DNA of 56,054 nucleotides from Novosphingobium rosa NBRC 15208 (GCF_001598555.1 NZ_BCZE01000056.1:1-56054); one strand, 5' to 3'; positions 1 to 8,832 are shown, counted from the stretch's first letter. The notes: generated by a model from the sequence alone, not told the origin. A program made the numbers and translations.

Positions 1-115
1 GCGGACTGACGATGGGCAGACCCGCCACACTGGCGTAAAGGTCTCGCGCAATGGCGCGCACAGACGGGTCAGAAGGCAGCAGGCGGTCGGGATGAAGGTC
101 GAGCGGGCGGGGCAT
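1..115 (-). CDS. uxaC: Glucuronate/uronate isomerase, N-terminal fragment
   Basis: Only the first 38 codons are inside the window. They read MPRPLDLHPDRLLP, continue through a helix, and end ...GLPIVSP, which matches the start of uronate isomerases (MxxPLxLHPDRLFP...LPIVSPHGHT). The metal-binding HxH that follows that segment in the family lies just outside. UxaC converts D-galacturonate to D-tagaturonate and D-glucuronate to D-fructuronate in the cytoplasm. An AAGGA Shine-Dalgarno sits 7 nt before the ATG. The gene starts 27 nt after the esterase stop at 143, so it is probably the third gene of the receptor-esterase-uxaC transcription unit. Assignment comes from the short N-terminus plus context. 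Confidence 0.8.
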   Translation of the reverse strand, partial: MPRPLDLHPDRLLPSDPSVRAIARDLYASVAGLPIVSP

Positions 116-142
116 GGGAAATCCTTGGGGTAACAGACGTGT

Positions 143-1189
143 TCAGAGCAGGCCGGTGGTCTGCGCCCAGTTCAGCCACAGCTGAGGCCAGATCGCCACC
201 GGAAGGCCCACCGCGCCGCGCAGGCCGAAGCCATGGCCGCCCTGCTCGAACAGATGGGTCTCGACGCGGGCGCCTTTCGCCTTGAGCGCGTCGCGCAGCA
301 TCAGCGTGTTGAGCGGATTGACCACCTTGTCATCCTCGGCATGCAGCAGGAAATGCGGCGGCGGATTGGCGGGCAGGTTTTGCGAGGGTGTATGGGCATC
401 CTCGAAAGCCTGGCTGGTGTTGGGGCCGAGCAATTGCTTGCGCGATTCCGAGTGCCCCACGGGCAGATGCATCGACATCACCGGATAGCAGGGCGCGGCG
501 CAGATCGGGCGGGCAGAATGGCGGTCCGCATCGTCCACCGGCGCATAGACCTTCGCGTCGAACCGGGCGGCCAGATCGGAGCAGACATGCCCCCCCGCCG
601 AAAAGCCCATCGCCGCCACGCGATTGGGTTCGATGCCGAAGGCCGGGGCGTGATAACGGATCAGCCGCATCGCGCGCTGGGCATCGCAAAGCGGGGTATC
701 GGCGCCGCTCGCCCAGTCCCAGCCATGCGCGTCGCCGCCCGGCAGGCGGTAGACCAGCACGAAGGCGGTGAAGCCGCGTTCGGCCATCCAGCGGGCCAGC
801 TCATAGCCCTCCTTGTCCACCACCACGCGGACATAGCCGCCGCCCGGCGCGATCAGCACCGCCGCGCCATTGGGCTGCTTCGGGCGGAACACCGCCATGC
901 GCGGGCGGCTCTGGCCGGTGATGTAGCGGTCGTGAGGCTCGCCCGGCTTCATGCGATCGGGGATTTCCTCGGTTAGCGGACGCAGCAGGCCGGGGCCGAC
1001 ACCGCCGGGCCACAGATCGATCACCTCGGTCACGTCAGGCAGAGCCGAGGCCGGAGACGAGGGCGGGAAGGAAGCCCCCTTTCCTCCCGCCGGGAGCCCA
1101 GCCCCCGGCGCGTTCAGCGCCAGAGCCTGCGCGGGCATAGCCCCCGCCGCCGCGCCCGCCACCAACAGCGTTCGGCGATCGAGTTTCAT
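143..1189 (-). CDS. Secreted alpha/beta-hydrolase, carbohydrate acetylesterase-like
   Basis: A 348-residue exported hydrolase. I chose the ATG at 1189 because it follows AGGAGAAGG and begins a twin-arginine-like signal (MKLDRRTLLVAGAAAGA...); a longer reading frame upstream would overlap the preceding receptor gene. Family features: oxyanion region APGGGY at about 114-119, nucleophile elbow GFSAGG with Ser197, Asp286/287 in LLHAEDD, and His319 in GGHGF. The fold and motifs fit the xylan/pectin acetylesterase-like (BD-FAE-like) hydrolases that remove acetyl groups from plant polysaccharides. It lies 22 nt behind the TonB receptor and before uxaC, so periplasmic deacetylation of imported pectin oligomers is a reasonable inference. 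Substrate unproven. Confidence 0.75.
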   Translation of the reverse strand: MKLDRRTLLVAGAAAGAMPAQALALNAPGAGLPAGGKGASFPPSSPASALPDVTEVIDLWPGGVGPGLLRPLTEEIPDRMKPGEPHDRYITGQSRPRMAVFRPKQPNGAAVLIAPGGGYVRVVVDKEGYELARWMAERGFTAFVLVYRLPGGDAHGWDWASGADTPLCDAQRAMRLIRYHAPAFGIEPNRVAAMGFSAGGHVCSDLAARFDAKVYAPVDDADRHSARPICAAPCYPVMSMHLPVGHSESRKQLLGPNTSQAFEDAHTPSQNLPANPPPHFLLHAEDDKVVNPLNTLMLRDALKAKGARVETHLFEQGGHGFGLRGAVGLPVAIWPQLWLNWAQTTGLL

Positions 1190-1211
1190 GCCCTTCTCCT
1201 TCTCATAGATG

Positions 1212-4070
1212 TTACAGCTTGTAGCGCGCACCAAAGACGATGGTGCGGCCGGTGTGCTGGCTCTCATAATTGCGCTGCGCCGTCGCATCGGTCCAGTGGT
1301 AGGTGTAGCGGTCGAGCAAATTCACCGCATCCACAGAGACTTCCAGCTGCTTGGTCAGCGAATAGCGCAGCGACCCATCGAGGCTGGCATAGGCGCCATA
1401 GCCTTCGAAGACATTGCCGGTGGCGCTGTTCTGATCGTTGTAGGGCCCGCGGTAGGAGTAGCTGATGCGGCCCTGGATCGGCCCCTTCTCGTAATAGAGC
1501 GTCGCGTTCCATGTCGTCTTCGACAGGCCGAAGAAGGAGGAGGTGACGGTCGAGGCCGGCAGGGTGATCGTGCCGGTGGAGCTGACCGCCGTGCCCGCCC
1601 CGCTGACATTGTAGGTGGCATTCGAACTGGTCAGCGTGACGTTGCCGATCACGCCGAAGTTCTTGAGCATGCCGGGCAGGAAGCGCAGCGGCGCCTGAAG
1701 GCCCAGCTCCACGCCCTTCAGCTTGGCGCCCGTGCCATTGCCGATCGAGCTGATCGTCCAGACCTGACCTTCCGGATTCTGAGCGGCGGGCGAGCCGGGC
1801 GACAGGATCGAGGTCGGCAGGCCCGTCGAGGCGAAGGTGCCCTGCGTGACGGTGCTGGACGGGAAGCTGGCGACATCCTTGTAGAAGAAGGCCACCGAAA
1901 TTAGCGACTGCGGCGCGAAATACCACTCGACCGCCGCGTCATAATTGGTGGCGCGGTAGGGATCGAGCTGCGGGTTGCCGTAGCTGACCTTATAGTTGAA
2001 CGAATCGACCGAGCCGCCCGGGGTGAGATTGCCCAGCGCGGGGCGCGTCATCACCTTGGCGATGGCGAAGCGGACGATCACATCCTTATGCGGGAACAGG
2101 TTGAGGTTGGCCGAGGGCAGGAAGTCGTCATAGCTGCGCTGCACCGTCACCACGGTGGTGCCGTTCTGCAGGCCGGTCGAGCTTTGGCCGGTGTGAGCAT
2201 AGCGGATGCCCGCATCCAGCGTGACATCCATGCCCACGGCGCGGGTCTTCCAGTCGCCCTGCAGATAGAAGCCGCTGTCCTCTTCCTTCACCGAGCGGGT
2301 GTTGGAAGTGTCTGCCACCAGCGGGCGGTTGTAGAGGTTGGTGAAGGCCGTGGTGGCGGGCAGATTGGCGACGATAAAGCTGCTGGTGGTGCCGGCGGGC
2401 TGGCCCGCGTTACCCAGATTGACCGTATCGACCATGCTGGAATTGATCGGGAAACCGTTGTTGGTCACCGAGTTCGACGAGCAGGTGATCGTGCCCAGCA
2501 CCAGATCCTTGCCGGTGGTGGAGGGGCAGACCAGCGTGTTGCGGTTCGCGCCCCAGGTGTCGAACCCGAAGAGGCGATAGAAACCGCCCAGCTTCAGCGT
2601 CAGCGTATCGGTCGTCTTCCACTCGAAATCGGTCTTGTAGGTGCGGAAGGTGTTGTTGGTGTGCGTGGGCGCGTCGCGGATTTCAGCAAGCTGATAATTC
2701 GCCGGATCGGTGACCGACGAGCCGAAGCTGATCACCGGATGGGCCATATTGGTGTAATCGTAGGAGAAGCCCTGCGCCGTGCGGTTGTCCAGCATGATGG
2801 TGGTGGCCAGCGGCACCGACAGCACCGACTTGGAGGCGCCCGCCAGCACATCGACCTTCAAGCGGTCGGTCAGATCATGGGTCAGATGACCGTTGATCTG
2901 GTAGAAGGTGGAATTCTGGATCTGGCGGTAATGCTCGCTGCGCTGATAGGCGTTGTTGAACGTGCCCGAGACCATGTTGCCATTGCTGTCATAGGTCGGG
3001 TTGATGACGCTGATGCCCTTCTCGTTGGAGCGGAACAGCACCTCGGCCCATTCTTCCTGACGCTCCTCGTGATAGCGCGAGAAGAGGCCGTCGATCTCGA
3101 GATGGGTGGCGTCATCGGGCTGCCACTCGACCGAACCGGTCAGGCCCAGGCGCTTGCGGTCATGGGTGATGACGCCATAGCGCGGGATGCGCGGATGGAA
3201 GGCCAGCGCCGCCTTGTTGCACGCCGCCGACTGGAGATAAGTGTTGCCCGAGAAGCATGGGGTGGTCACGCCATTGCTGGTCACCGAGGCGAAAGGCGCC
3301 TGCGCCCAGCGCGTGGTGTTGTTGCCCAGCTCCAGCGTGTAACCCTGCGAATAGGCGGCCGAGGCGTTGATGCCGAAAGTGCCGTCCTCATTCTTCCAGT
3401 TGAGCAGCCCGGCCAGACGTGGCCCGACATTGCCCGAGAGCGTGTTGTAGGAACCCGAGGCCGAGACCAGCCCGGTCAGCCCCGATTTGGCGCCCAACGG
3501 ATGGCCGGTGTTGAGATCCACCACCGCGCCCAGCGAGCCTTCGTCCAGATTGGCCTCGGCGGTCTTGTGGACCACCAGCGACTTGAACAGCTCCGAGGCG
3601 AAGACGTTGAAATCGAAGGAGCGATCGCGGTTGGGCGCGCCGCCCGAGCCCGCCAGCATCGAGGTCGACTGCGCGGGCAGCCCATTCACGCGGGTGACGG
3701 TGAACTGGCTGCCCAGACCGCGCACCGTGATCTGGCGGCCCTCGCCACCGTCGCGCGTGATGGCGACGCCGGTGATGCGCTGCAGCGATTCGGCCAGATT
3801 CTGGTCCGGGAACTTGGCGATATCTTCGGCGACGATGGCGTCCACCGCGCTGACCGAGGACTTCTTCAGATTGAGCGCCGCCTGCAGCGACTGGCGGAAG
3901 CCGGTGACGACGATGTCCGAAGCGGGCGGCGCGCTCTCCGCTGCGGGAGCCGGTTCCGGCGTGGTTTGCGCATGAAGCGCGGGCGATGCCAGCGCCGTGC
4001 CCGCGATCAGCGCGAGGCGGATGAATGAAACTCGCTTGGCGGCATTCTGCCGCTCCTGTGCCTTATGCAT
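1212..4070 (-). CDS. TonB-dependent receptor for uronate/pectin oligomers (inferred)
   Basis: A 952-residue outer-membrane active transporter. The signal peptide ends near residue 34 (...SPALHA), then a Pro/Ala spacer and a TonB box at 52-59 (DIVVTGFR). The plug follows (SLQRITGVAITRDGGEGRQITVRGLG, VRVNGLPAQS-type motifs), then a large barrel ending in an aromatic-rich strand (GRTIVFGARYKL). The size fits the carbohydrate-type receptors common in sphingomonads and Caulobacter. The start is the ATG at 4070, six nt after GGGGGA; a GTG two codons upstream is less well placed. Two LacI-type operators lie upstream at 4133 and 4297, and uronate-catabolic genes surround it, so acidic pectin fragments are the likely cargo. 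Confidence 0.88.
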   Translation of the reverse strand: MHKAQERQNAAKRVSFIRLALIAGTALASPALHAQTTPEPAPAAESAPPASDIVVTGFRQSLQAALNLKKSSVSAVDAIVAEDIAKFPDQNLAESLQRITGVAITRDGGEGRQITVRGLGSQFTVTRVNGLPAQSTSMLAGSGGAPNRDRSFDFNVFASELFKSLVVHKTAEANLDEGSLGAVVDLNTGHPLGAKSGLTGLVSASGSYNTLSGNVGPRLAGLLNWKNEDGTFGINASAAYSQGYTLELGNNTTRWAQAPFASVTSNGVTTPCFSGNTYLQSAACNKAALAFHPRIPRYGVITHDRKRLGLTGSVEWQPDDATHLEIDGLFSRYHEERQEEWAEVLFRSNEKGISVINPTYDSNGNMVSGTFNNAYQRSEHYRQIQNSTFYQINGHLTHDLTDRLKVDVLAGASKSVLSVPLATTIMLDNRTAQGFSYDYTNMAHPVISFGSSVTDPANYQLAEIRDAPTHTNNTFRTYKTDFEWKTTDTLTLKLGGFYRLFGFDTWGANRNTLVCPSTTGKDLVLGTITCSSNSVTNNGFPINSSMVDTVNLGNAGQPAGTTSSFIVANLPATTAFTNLYNRPLVADTSNTRSVKEEDSGFYLQGDWKTRAVGMDVTLDAGIRYAHTGQSSTGLQNGTTVVTVQRSYDDFLPSANLNLFPHKDVIVRFAIAKVMTRPALGNLTPGGSVDSFNYKVSYGNPQLDPYRATNYDAAVEWYFAPQSLISVAFFYKDVASFPSSTVTQGTFASTGLPTSILSPGSPAAQNPEGQVWTISSIGNGTGAKLKGVELGLQAPLRFLPGMLKNFGVIGNVTLTSSNATYNVSGAGTAVSSTGTITLPASTVTSSFFGLSKTTWNATLYYEKGPIQGRISYSYRGPYNDQNSATGNVFEGYGAYASLDGSLRYSLTKQLEVSVDAVNLLDRYTYHWTDATAQRNYESQHTGRTIVFGARYKL

Positions 4071-4132
4071 GGTCACTCCCCCTAATGCCTTCCAGTGTGC
4101 CCGCGCTGCGGGCTGACCGCGAGAGGAAGGAA

Positions 4133-4146
4133 TGGCACCGGTGTCA
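4133..4146. promoter_or_regulatory. LacI-family operator upstream of TonB receptor (proximal)
   Basis: TGGCACCGGTGTCA is a near-perfect palindrome (one mismatched pair) with the central CG typical of LacI-family sites. It lies 63 bp upstream of the receptor ATG, where a bound repressor would cover or flank the promoter. The same core, TGACACCGG, recurs five more times in this locus. Confidence 0.65.
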
Positions 4147-4296
4147 AAACCGGAAAAAGCTTTTGGCGTCCTGTCAGCCTTTTCCGGCTTTATTCAGCGC
4201 ACCATGCATCCATTCCCACCGCTTATACGGCCTGCCTTATCTTTTTCCCCTCGTCACCCGGCGGTTGGGCCGGCGTGCGAGGAGTGTTTTGTCCGA

Positions 4297-4313
4297 TTTG
4301 GTAACCGGTGTCA
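4297..4313. promoter_or_regulatory. LacI-family operator upstream of TonB receptor (distal)
   Basis: TTTGGTAACCGGTGTCA is identical over 17 bases to the site in front of kduI at 7657-7673. It lies 227 bp upstream of the receptor ATG. With the proximal site it could allow looping or serve a second start point. Confidence 0.7.
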
Positions 4314-4423
4314 TCGATGTCGCATGAGGCGGGGGCGCTGTCAAGAAGCGTGATGTGTGAATGATGGTTGGTGATGCAGGTGAGGCACAGTTGAAGGGGG
4401 CGCGCCCTCCCGCTTTACCCCCT

Positions 4424-5977
4424 TCAAACCCCCGGCTGCACATAGGGCGCGATGCCCCACATCTCCCGCTCCCACCCGCGCGGGTCGTTTTCCACGCGCG
4501 GAGTTTCGCTGGCCAGCAGAGTCGCGCGGGTCGGCAGGCGGTAGGGCTCCCATCCCGCCTCGCCTGTTTTCGCCAGCTTGACGAAGGCGCCTTGCAACAG
4601 GTTGCGCGTGGCCTGCGCTCCGGCGTCGGTGCCGGAATAGCTGCGGCCCCATTCGCTGTGCTGCACATCCAGCGTGCCGAAAACATAGGGAATGTCATCG
4701 GTATGCCCCGTGCCGCGCAGGGGATCGATCGGCGAAGGGCGGGTAAGACAATAGACCCAGGTCTTGTCGGCATGCGCCTGCGCGCGCGCGTCAGCCTCGA
4801 TCACCTGCCCCGGCCAGCTGCGCCCGGCGGTGGTGGCCGCGTAATAGACCTGCGTGGGCGTCCAGTCCGGGTGATGGGCGCGGTATTGGGCGACCACATA
4901 GTTGGGTTCGAGATCGATCTTGACCTCGGCGTTCATGCGGGCGGACAGGTTCTCCCAGGTGAGGCCCTGCCCCTTGGGTCCGTGCGGATCGAGGAAAGTG
5001 CGCGTCTCCTGAAGCACATTGCCTAGGATCATCGGGATGCCCAACGACTGCGGCGCGGCATCCGGCCAGAAGGGATGGCGCGGCAGGTTGGTCATATCCA
5101 GCACCGGACCGAAATAGGCCGAGCCGCCCATAATCGGATCGCGCGCATGCAGCCCGGCGATCAGGCGTTCGAGCGGCATCTGGCGCAAGCTTTCCACATC
5201 GCCGGGGGCCAGTTTCAGTTCGGCCATCAGGGCTTTGGTGCGCTGCCAGGCATGGTCCGGCCCGCTGGCCTGCACCTGCTGACCGCTCATGGTGGCGGCG
5301 CTGTGGAACAGGCCCTTGGCGGCGGGCATGGCCATCAGCGTGGCGATCTTGGCCCCGCCACCCGACTGGCCGAAGACCATCACGCGCGAGGGATCGCCGC
5401 CGAAACGGGCGATGTTGGCCCTCACCCATTGCAGCGCGGCGATAAGGTCAAGCTGCCCCAGATTGCCGCTGTCGGCGTAACGGGATCCGAAGGGCTGCAG
5501 CCAGAGATAGCCCAGCGCATTGAGCCGGTGGTTGACGGTGACCACCACCACATCGCCCTGCTCGGCCAACTTGCCGCCGCGTGTCAGCGGATCGGTGACG
5601 CTGCCGCTGGTGTAGGCGCCGCCATGGAAATAGACCATCACCGCGCGCTTGGCGGCGGGGTTGGTTTCGGGCGTCCAGATGTTGAGGAAGAGGCAATCCT
5701 CGGCCTGAGCCTCGCTGGCCAGGCCGGTTTGCGGCGCGATGGGGGCGAAGTCCGCCTTGCCGAAAAAGGGCTGCTCGATGGCGGTGGCGATCACGGGCCC
5801 TTCGAAGCGGGCGGCGCTAGCGTAGCGGATGCCGGGGAAGGCCCAGACGGCGCCTTCGCGTTTGCCTTTTGCCGGCTGTTTGAGAGCGTTTGCGCCATGC
5901 AGCAGGCCGGGAGCCGCCAGAGCGGCAGCCCCCAGACCCTTGGTCATGGCGCGGCGGGTGAGAGCGCCGCCGCTCAT
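4424..5977 (-). CDS. Type-B carboxylesterase, Tat-exported
   Basis: A 517-residue member of the carboxylesterase type B (PnbA/cholinesterase) family. The N-terminus has a twin-arginine-like signal (LTRRAMTKGLGAAALAAPG). Family marks: EDCLFLNIW at 93-101, oxyanion HGGAYTSGS from 118, nucleophile elbow GQSGGG with Ser205, acidic residue Glu324 in QETRTF, and His425 in GTGHTDDIPY; the triad is complete. It starts 2 nt after the kduD stop, so it is the last gene of kduI-kduD-esterase. In a pectin locus it may remove methyl, acetyl or feruloyl esters from oligouronides, but the family is promiscuous and the substrate cannot be read from sequence. Confidence 0.8.
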   Translation of the reverse strand: MSGGALTRRAMTKGLGAAALAAPGLLHGANALKQPAKGKREGAVWAFPGIRYASAARFEGPVIATAIEQPFFGKADFAPIAPQTGLASEAQAEDCLFLNIWTPETNPAAKRAVMVYFHGGAYTSGSVTDPLTRGGKLAEQGDVVVVTVNHRLNALGYLWLQPFGSRYADSGNLGQLDLIAALQWVRANIARFGGDPSRVMVFGQSGGGAKIATLMAMPAAKGLFHSAATMSGQQVQASGPDHAWQRTKALMAELKLAPGDVESLRQMPLERLIAGLHARDPIMGGSAYFGPVLDMTNLPRHPFWPDAAPQSLGIPMILGNVLQETRTFLDPHGPKGQGLTWENLSARMNAEVKIDLEPNYVVAQYRAHHPDWTPTQVYYAATTAGRSWPGQVIEADARAQAHADKTWVYCLTRPSPIDPLRGTGHTDDIPYVFGTLDVQHSEWGRSYSGTDAGAQATRNLLQGAFVKLAKTGEAGWEPYRLPTRATLLASETPRVENDPRGWEREMWGIAPYVQPGV

Positions 5978-5979
5978 GG

Positions 5980-6741
5980 TTAACGGGCCAGCCAGCCGCC
6001 ATCGACGGCGAGGATGTGGCCCTGAATGTAATCGGCGGCACTGCTGGCAAGGAACACCGCCGCGCCACCCATATCCGCCGGGCTGCCCCAGCGATTCTCG
6101 GGGATGCGCTCAAGGATCTGGCGGTTGCGGGTTTCATCTGCCTGCAGCGCCGCCGTGTTGTTGGTGGCGATATAGCCCGGTGCGATAGCGTTGACGTTCA
6201 CGCCCTTGGAGGCCCATTCGCAGGCCAGCAGCTTGGTCAGCCCGGCCACGCCCGATTTCGACGCGGTGTAGCTGGGCACCCGGATGCCGCCCTGAAACGA
6301 CAGCATCGAGGCGATGTTGACGATCTTGCCGCGCTGGCCGGTTGCCGCATGGTTCGCGATCATATGGCGACCCGCAGCCTGGCTCAGAAAGAAGACCGAT
6401 TTGAGATTGGTGTCGACCACCGCATCCCAGTCTTCCTCGGTGAAATCGACAGCGTCGGCGCGGCGGATGATCCCGGCGTTGTTGACCAGAATATGCAGCC
6501 CGCCCAGCGCCTCAACCACCTGAGCCACCACATCGCCCACCGGCGCGATGGAGGAGAGATCGGCCTGCACCAGCTCGCATTTGCGACCCAGCGCGCGGAT
6601 CTGCGCCGCTGTCTCATCGGCTGGCGAACGGCCCACGGCGGCGACATCGGCCCCCGCCTGCGCCAGCGCCAGCGCAATCCCCTGACCGATGCCCGTATTG
6701 GCACCGGTCACCACGGCCACGCGGCCCGCCAGATCGAACAT
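5980..6741 (-). CDS. kduD: 2-deoxy-D-gluconate 3-dehydrogenase / DKI-II reductase KduD
   Basis: A 253-residue short-chain dehydrogenase. The Rossmann motif TGANTGIG lies at 12-19, NNAG at 87-90, and the catalytic residues Ser145, Tyr158 and Lys162 (YTASK) are intact. The N-terminus MFDLAGRVAVVTG and the C-terminus YIQGHILAVDGGWLAR match KduD, which reduces 2,5-diketo-3-deoxygluconate to KDG with NADH. KduI supplies its substrate and is encoded immediately upstream. I use the ATG at 6741 because it gives the usual family N-terminus; a GTG at 6753 that overlaps the kduI stop is also possible and would add four residues. Confidence 0.9.
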   Translation of the reverse strand: MFDLAGRVAVVTGANTGIGQGIALALAQAGADVAAVGRSPADETAAQIRALGRKCELVQADLSSIAPVGDVVAQVVEALGGLHILVNNAGIIRRADAVDFTEEDWDAVVDTNLKSVFFLSQAAGRHMIANHAATGQRGKIVNIASMLSFQGGIRVPSYTASKSGVAGLTKLLACEWASKGVNVNAIAPGYIATNNTAALQADETRNRQILERIPENRWGSPADMGGAAVFLASSAADYIQGHILAVDGGWLAR

Positions 6742-6749
6742 GGCTGCGC

Positions 6750-7586
6750 TCACTTCAGCTGGCAGATGTCGAGGACGTTCATGTCGGTGTAGTCGAGGTT
6801 CTCCCCGCCCATCGCCCAGATGAAAGCGTATTTCTTGGTGCCGCTGCCCATATGGATCGACCAGGGCGGGCTGATCACCGCCTCTTCATTGGCGATGACG
6901 ATGTGGCGCATGTCTTCCGGTTCGCCCATGTAGTGGAAGATGCGGTCGTTCTTCTCGGGCAGGTCGAAGTAGAGATAGATCTCGCTGCGGCGGTCATGCA
7001 GATGCGGCGGCATGGTGTTCCACACGCTGCCTTCCTCCAGCACGGTGAGGCCGAGCAGCAGCTGGGCGCTCTCGCAGACGCCGGGGATCACCAGCTGATA
7101 GATGGTGCGCTGATTGGAATTGGCCAGATCGCCGCGCGCCAGCGGGTTGGCCTGATCCAGCGTGATATGCTTGATCGGCAGGGTTTTGTGCGCCGGAACG
7201 CTGGCGATGTAGAAGCGCGCGCCCTCACCCTCGAAGATCACCTCCTTGCTGCCCATGGGCACATAGAGGCATTCCTTGTTGCCCATCTCGAAACGCTGGC
7301 CATCGACGGTGATCGCGCCCGCGGTGCCGATGTTGACGATGCCCGCCTCGCGGCGCTCCAGGAAGGGATGGCCCGCGGCACTGGCCGGAACGGTCTGCTC
7401 GGGCAGCTTGATCGGGCTAGCGCCGGGCACCGCGCCGCCAATCACGAAACGCTCATTGTGCGAGTAGTTGAGCGTCACCTGGCCGTCCACGAACATGCCG
7501 CCCACCAGATAGCGGTCACGCAGATCGTCGTTCGAGACGCCTTCCATCATATCGGGATGGGTGGCGTGATAGGTCTTGGCAAACAT
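6750..7586 (-). CDS. kduI: 5-dehydro-4-deoxy-D-glucuronate isomerase KduI
   Basis: 278 residues, the normal length for KduI, which converts 4-deoxy-L-threo-5-hexosulose uronate (from pectin-lyase products) to 2,5-diketo-3-deoxygluconate. The zinc ligands of the E. coli enzyme are present in equivalent places: His195 and His197 in PPHLHDRR, Glu202, and His245 in PPWSIHMG. The start ATG at 7586 follows AGGGAGAGACAC. It heads the kduI-kduD-carboxylesterase unit. An exact 17-base copy of the operator lies 71-87 bp upstream, so the unit should answer to the LacI repressor encoded next to it. The presence of KduI implies that unsaturated oligouronides, not just free galacturonate, are used. Confidence 0.95.
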   Translation of the reverse strand: MFAKTYHATHPDMMEGVSNDDLRDRYLVGGMFVDGQVTLNYSHNERFVIGGAVPGASPIKLPEQTVPASAAGHPFLERREAGIVNIGTAGAITVDGQRFEMGNKECLYVPMGSKEVIFEGEGARFYIASVPAHKTLPIKHITLDQANPLARGDLANSNQRTIYQLVIPGVCESAQLLLGLTVLEEGSVWNTMPPHLHDRRSEIYLYFDLPEKNDRIFHYMGEPEDMRHIVIANEEAVISPPWSIHMGSGTKKYAFIWAMGGENLDYTDMNVLDICQLK

Positions 7587-7656
7587 GTGTCTCTCCCTGC
7601 CCGCAGGCGTGTGGCCGCCATTGCTGCGCGCTTTGCTTGCCGCAGGTCTAGCGAGG

Positions 7657-7673
7657 TTTGGTAACCGGTGTCA
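7657..7673. promoter_or_regulatory. LacI-family operator upstream of kduI
   Basis: TTTGGTAACCGGTGTCA is base-for-base identical to 4297-4313. It is centred about 80 bp upstream of the kduI ATG, in the gap between kduI and the regulator gene. Confidence 0.75.
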
Positions 7674-7677
7674 ACAC

Positions 7678-7694
7678 TCTGACGCTTCGTCAGA
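7678..7694. promoter_or_regulatory. Perfect 7-bp palindrome between lacI stop and kduI
   Basis: TCTGACGCTTCGTCAGA has two perfect 7-base arms around CTT, four bases from the LacI-type operator. It has no T-run, so it is a poor intrinsic terminator for lacI. It could be a second operator of unknown owner or a simple hairpin. Confidence 0.35.
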
Positions 7695-7720
7695 ATATGT
7701 CCACCATATGCACCAAGGGA

Positions 7721-8740
7721 TCACATTTTGAAAGGAGCAACTGACTCGCGATGGATCGTTTCGGATTCGAAAAAGGCCACTTCTCTGGCCGCACGATCCG
7801 GATAAATCAGCTTGATAGCCGCCGAATAGGCCATCGCCTTGATCGGCCAGCGCACGGTGGTGAGCGGCGGCCACATATGCGCGGCGATCGGCGTATCATC
7901 GAAACCGATCAGCGAAACATCGTCGGGAACCGTCAGCCCGGCATGATGTGCGGCATGAACGACGCCTGCCGCCATCTCGTCATTGCTGGAGAAGATCGCG
8001 CTGGGCCGCACCGCGCCCGAAAACAGCACGCGCCCGGCCTCCAGCCCGGTTTCGAAGGTGTAATTGCCGCCCGCCATCAGCGCCGGATCAACGGGAATGC
8101 CATGGGCGGAGAGCGCATCGCGATAGCCCTGCTCGCGCTCATAGGCCGAGCGGAAGCCCTGAGGGCCCGCCACGAAGCCGATTCGCCGGTGCCCCTGCGC
8201 GATCAGATGATTCACCGCCGCCGCCACCGCCTGCCGGTCGTTCGATTCGACCAGATGGCTTTCATCATCGAGTCGCGCCGAGCCCATCCGCACATAATTG
8301 CAGCCCAGTTCACGGCACATGGCGGGCAAGGCGTCCATTTCCGACATCGGCGGCATGATCAGCACGCCGAACAGGCGCTGCTGCTGGATGAAGAAGCGGA
8401 TGTCCTCAAGCAGGGTCGGACTGCGGCGGTCGATGGAGCGCAGCACCAGCGCGAACTCGCTGTCGCGAATCGCCTCCAGCATGCCCTGCTGCACGGTCAG
8501 CACGGTCTGGGCATTGGGGTTGTCATGCACCAGGCCGATCAGGAAATTGCGCCGCAGCGCCAGAGCGCGCGCCTGCGGATTGGGCACATAGCCCAGTTCG
8601 GCGATCACTTTCTCCACCTTCTCACGCGTGGCGTCGTTGAGCAGGGGCGAGCGGTTGATCACCCGGCTGACCGTCTTTTTCGAGACGCCGGCCTTTTCCG
8701 CCACATCGTTGATCGTCGCTTTCGCCTCGTGCTTTTGCAC
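7721..8740 (-). CDS. LacI-family repressor of the pectin/uronate locus
   Basis: 339 residues. The N-terminal helix-turn-helix is at about 9-30 (TINDVAEKAGVSKKTVSRVIN), with a hinge helix (NPQARALALRR) and a periplasmic-binding-protein-like effector domain (IGLVHDNPNAQTV...; SNDEMAAGVVHAA; VSLIGFDDTPIA). The start is the GTG at 8740, four nt after a perfect AGGAGG; there is no closer ATG and the longer frame upstream lacks family similarity. It reads away from the divergent hydratase gene, and three copies of TGACACCGG lie in the space between them, suggesting autoregulation. The inducer is probably a uronate-pathway intermediate such as KDG or a hexuronate (inference). Confidence 0.93.
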   Translation of the reverse strand: MQKHEAKATINDVAEKAGVSKKTVSRVINRSPLLNDATREKVEKVIAELGYVPNPQARALALRRNFLIGLVHDNPNAQTVLTVQQGMLEAIRDSEFALVLRSIDRRSPTLLEDIRFFIQQQRLFGVLIMPPMSEMDALPAMCRELGCNYVRMGSARLDDESHLVESNDRQAVAAAVNHLIAQGHRRIGFVAGPQGFRSAYEREQGYRDALSAHGIPVDPALMAGGNYTFETGLEAGRVLFSGAVRPSAIFSSNDEMAAGVVHAAHHAGLTVPDDVSLIGFDDTPIAAHMWPPLTTVRWPIKAMAYSAAIKLIYPDRAAREVAFFESETIHRESVAPFKM

Positions 8741-8817
8741 ACAACCTCCTGAGCGGCAGCCTCGATTGCGGCCGAAACCCCAGCCTTGCCCGCAGGAACG
8801 GGCGCTGGCAACCGGAT

Positions 8818-8832
8818 TGACACCGGACAACC
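8818..8832. promoter_or_regulatory. Degenerate LacI-type operator
   Basis: TGACACCGGACAACC shares the nine-base half TGACACCGG with the other sites but lacks the matching right half, so binding would be weaker. It lies 78 bp upstream of the lacI GTG. Confidence 0.35.

Larger units (their letters stand above)
4071..4423. other. Gene-free region with two LacI-type operators
   Basis: The 353 bases between the receptor start and the carboxylesterase stop hold no convincing gene; reading frames crossing it are weak. It carries two copies of the shared operator motif (4133-4146 and 4297-4313), about 165 bp apart and both usable for the receptor promoter, which reads leftward. No clear intrinsic terminator was seen after the carboxylesterase gene, so some read-through into the receptor unit is possible. 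Confidence 0.6.

Noticed and set aside
2088..4028. Long plus-strand frame antisense to the TonB receptor
   Set aside because: It mirrors a real 952-residue receptor, has Arg/Gly/Ala-heavy composition and no domain; typical GC-rich shadow.
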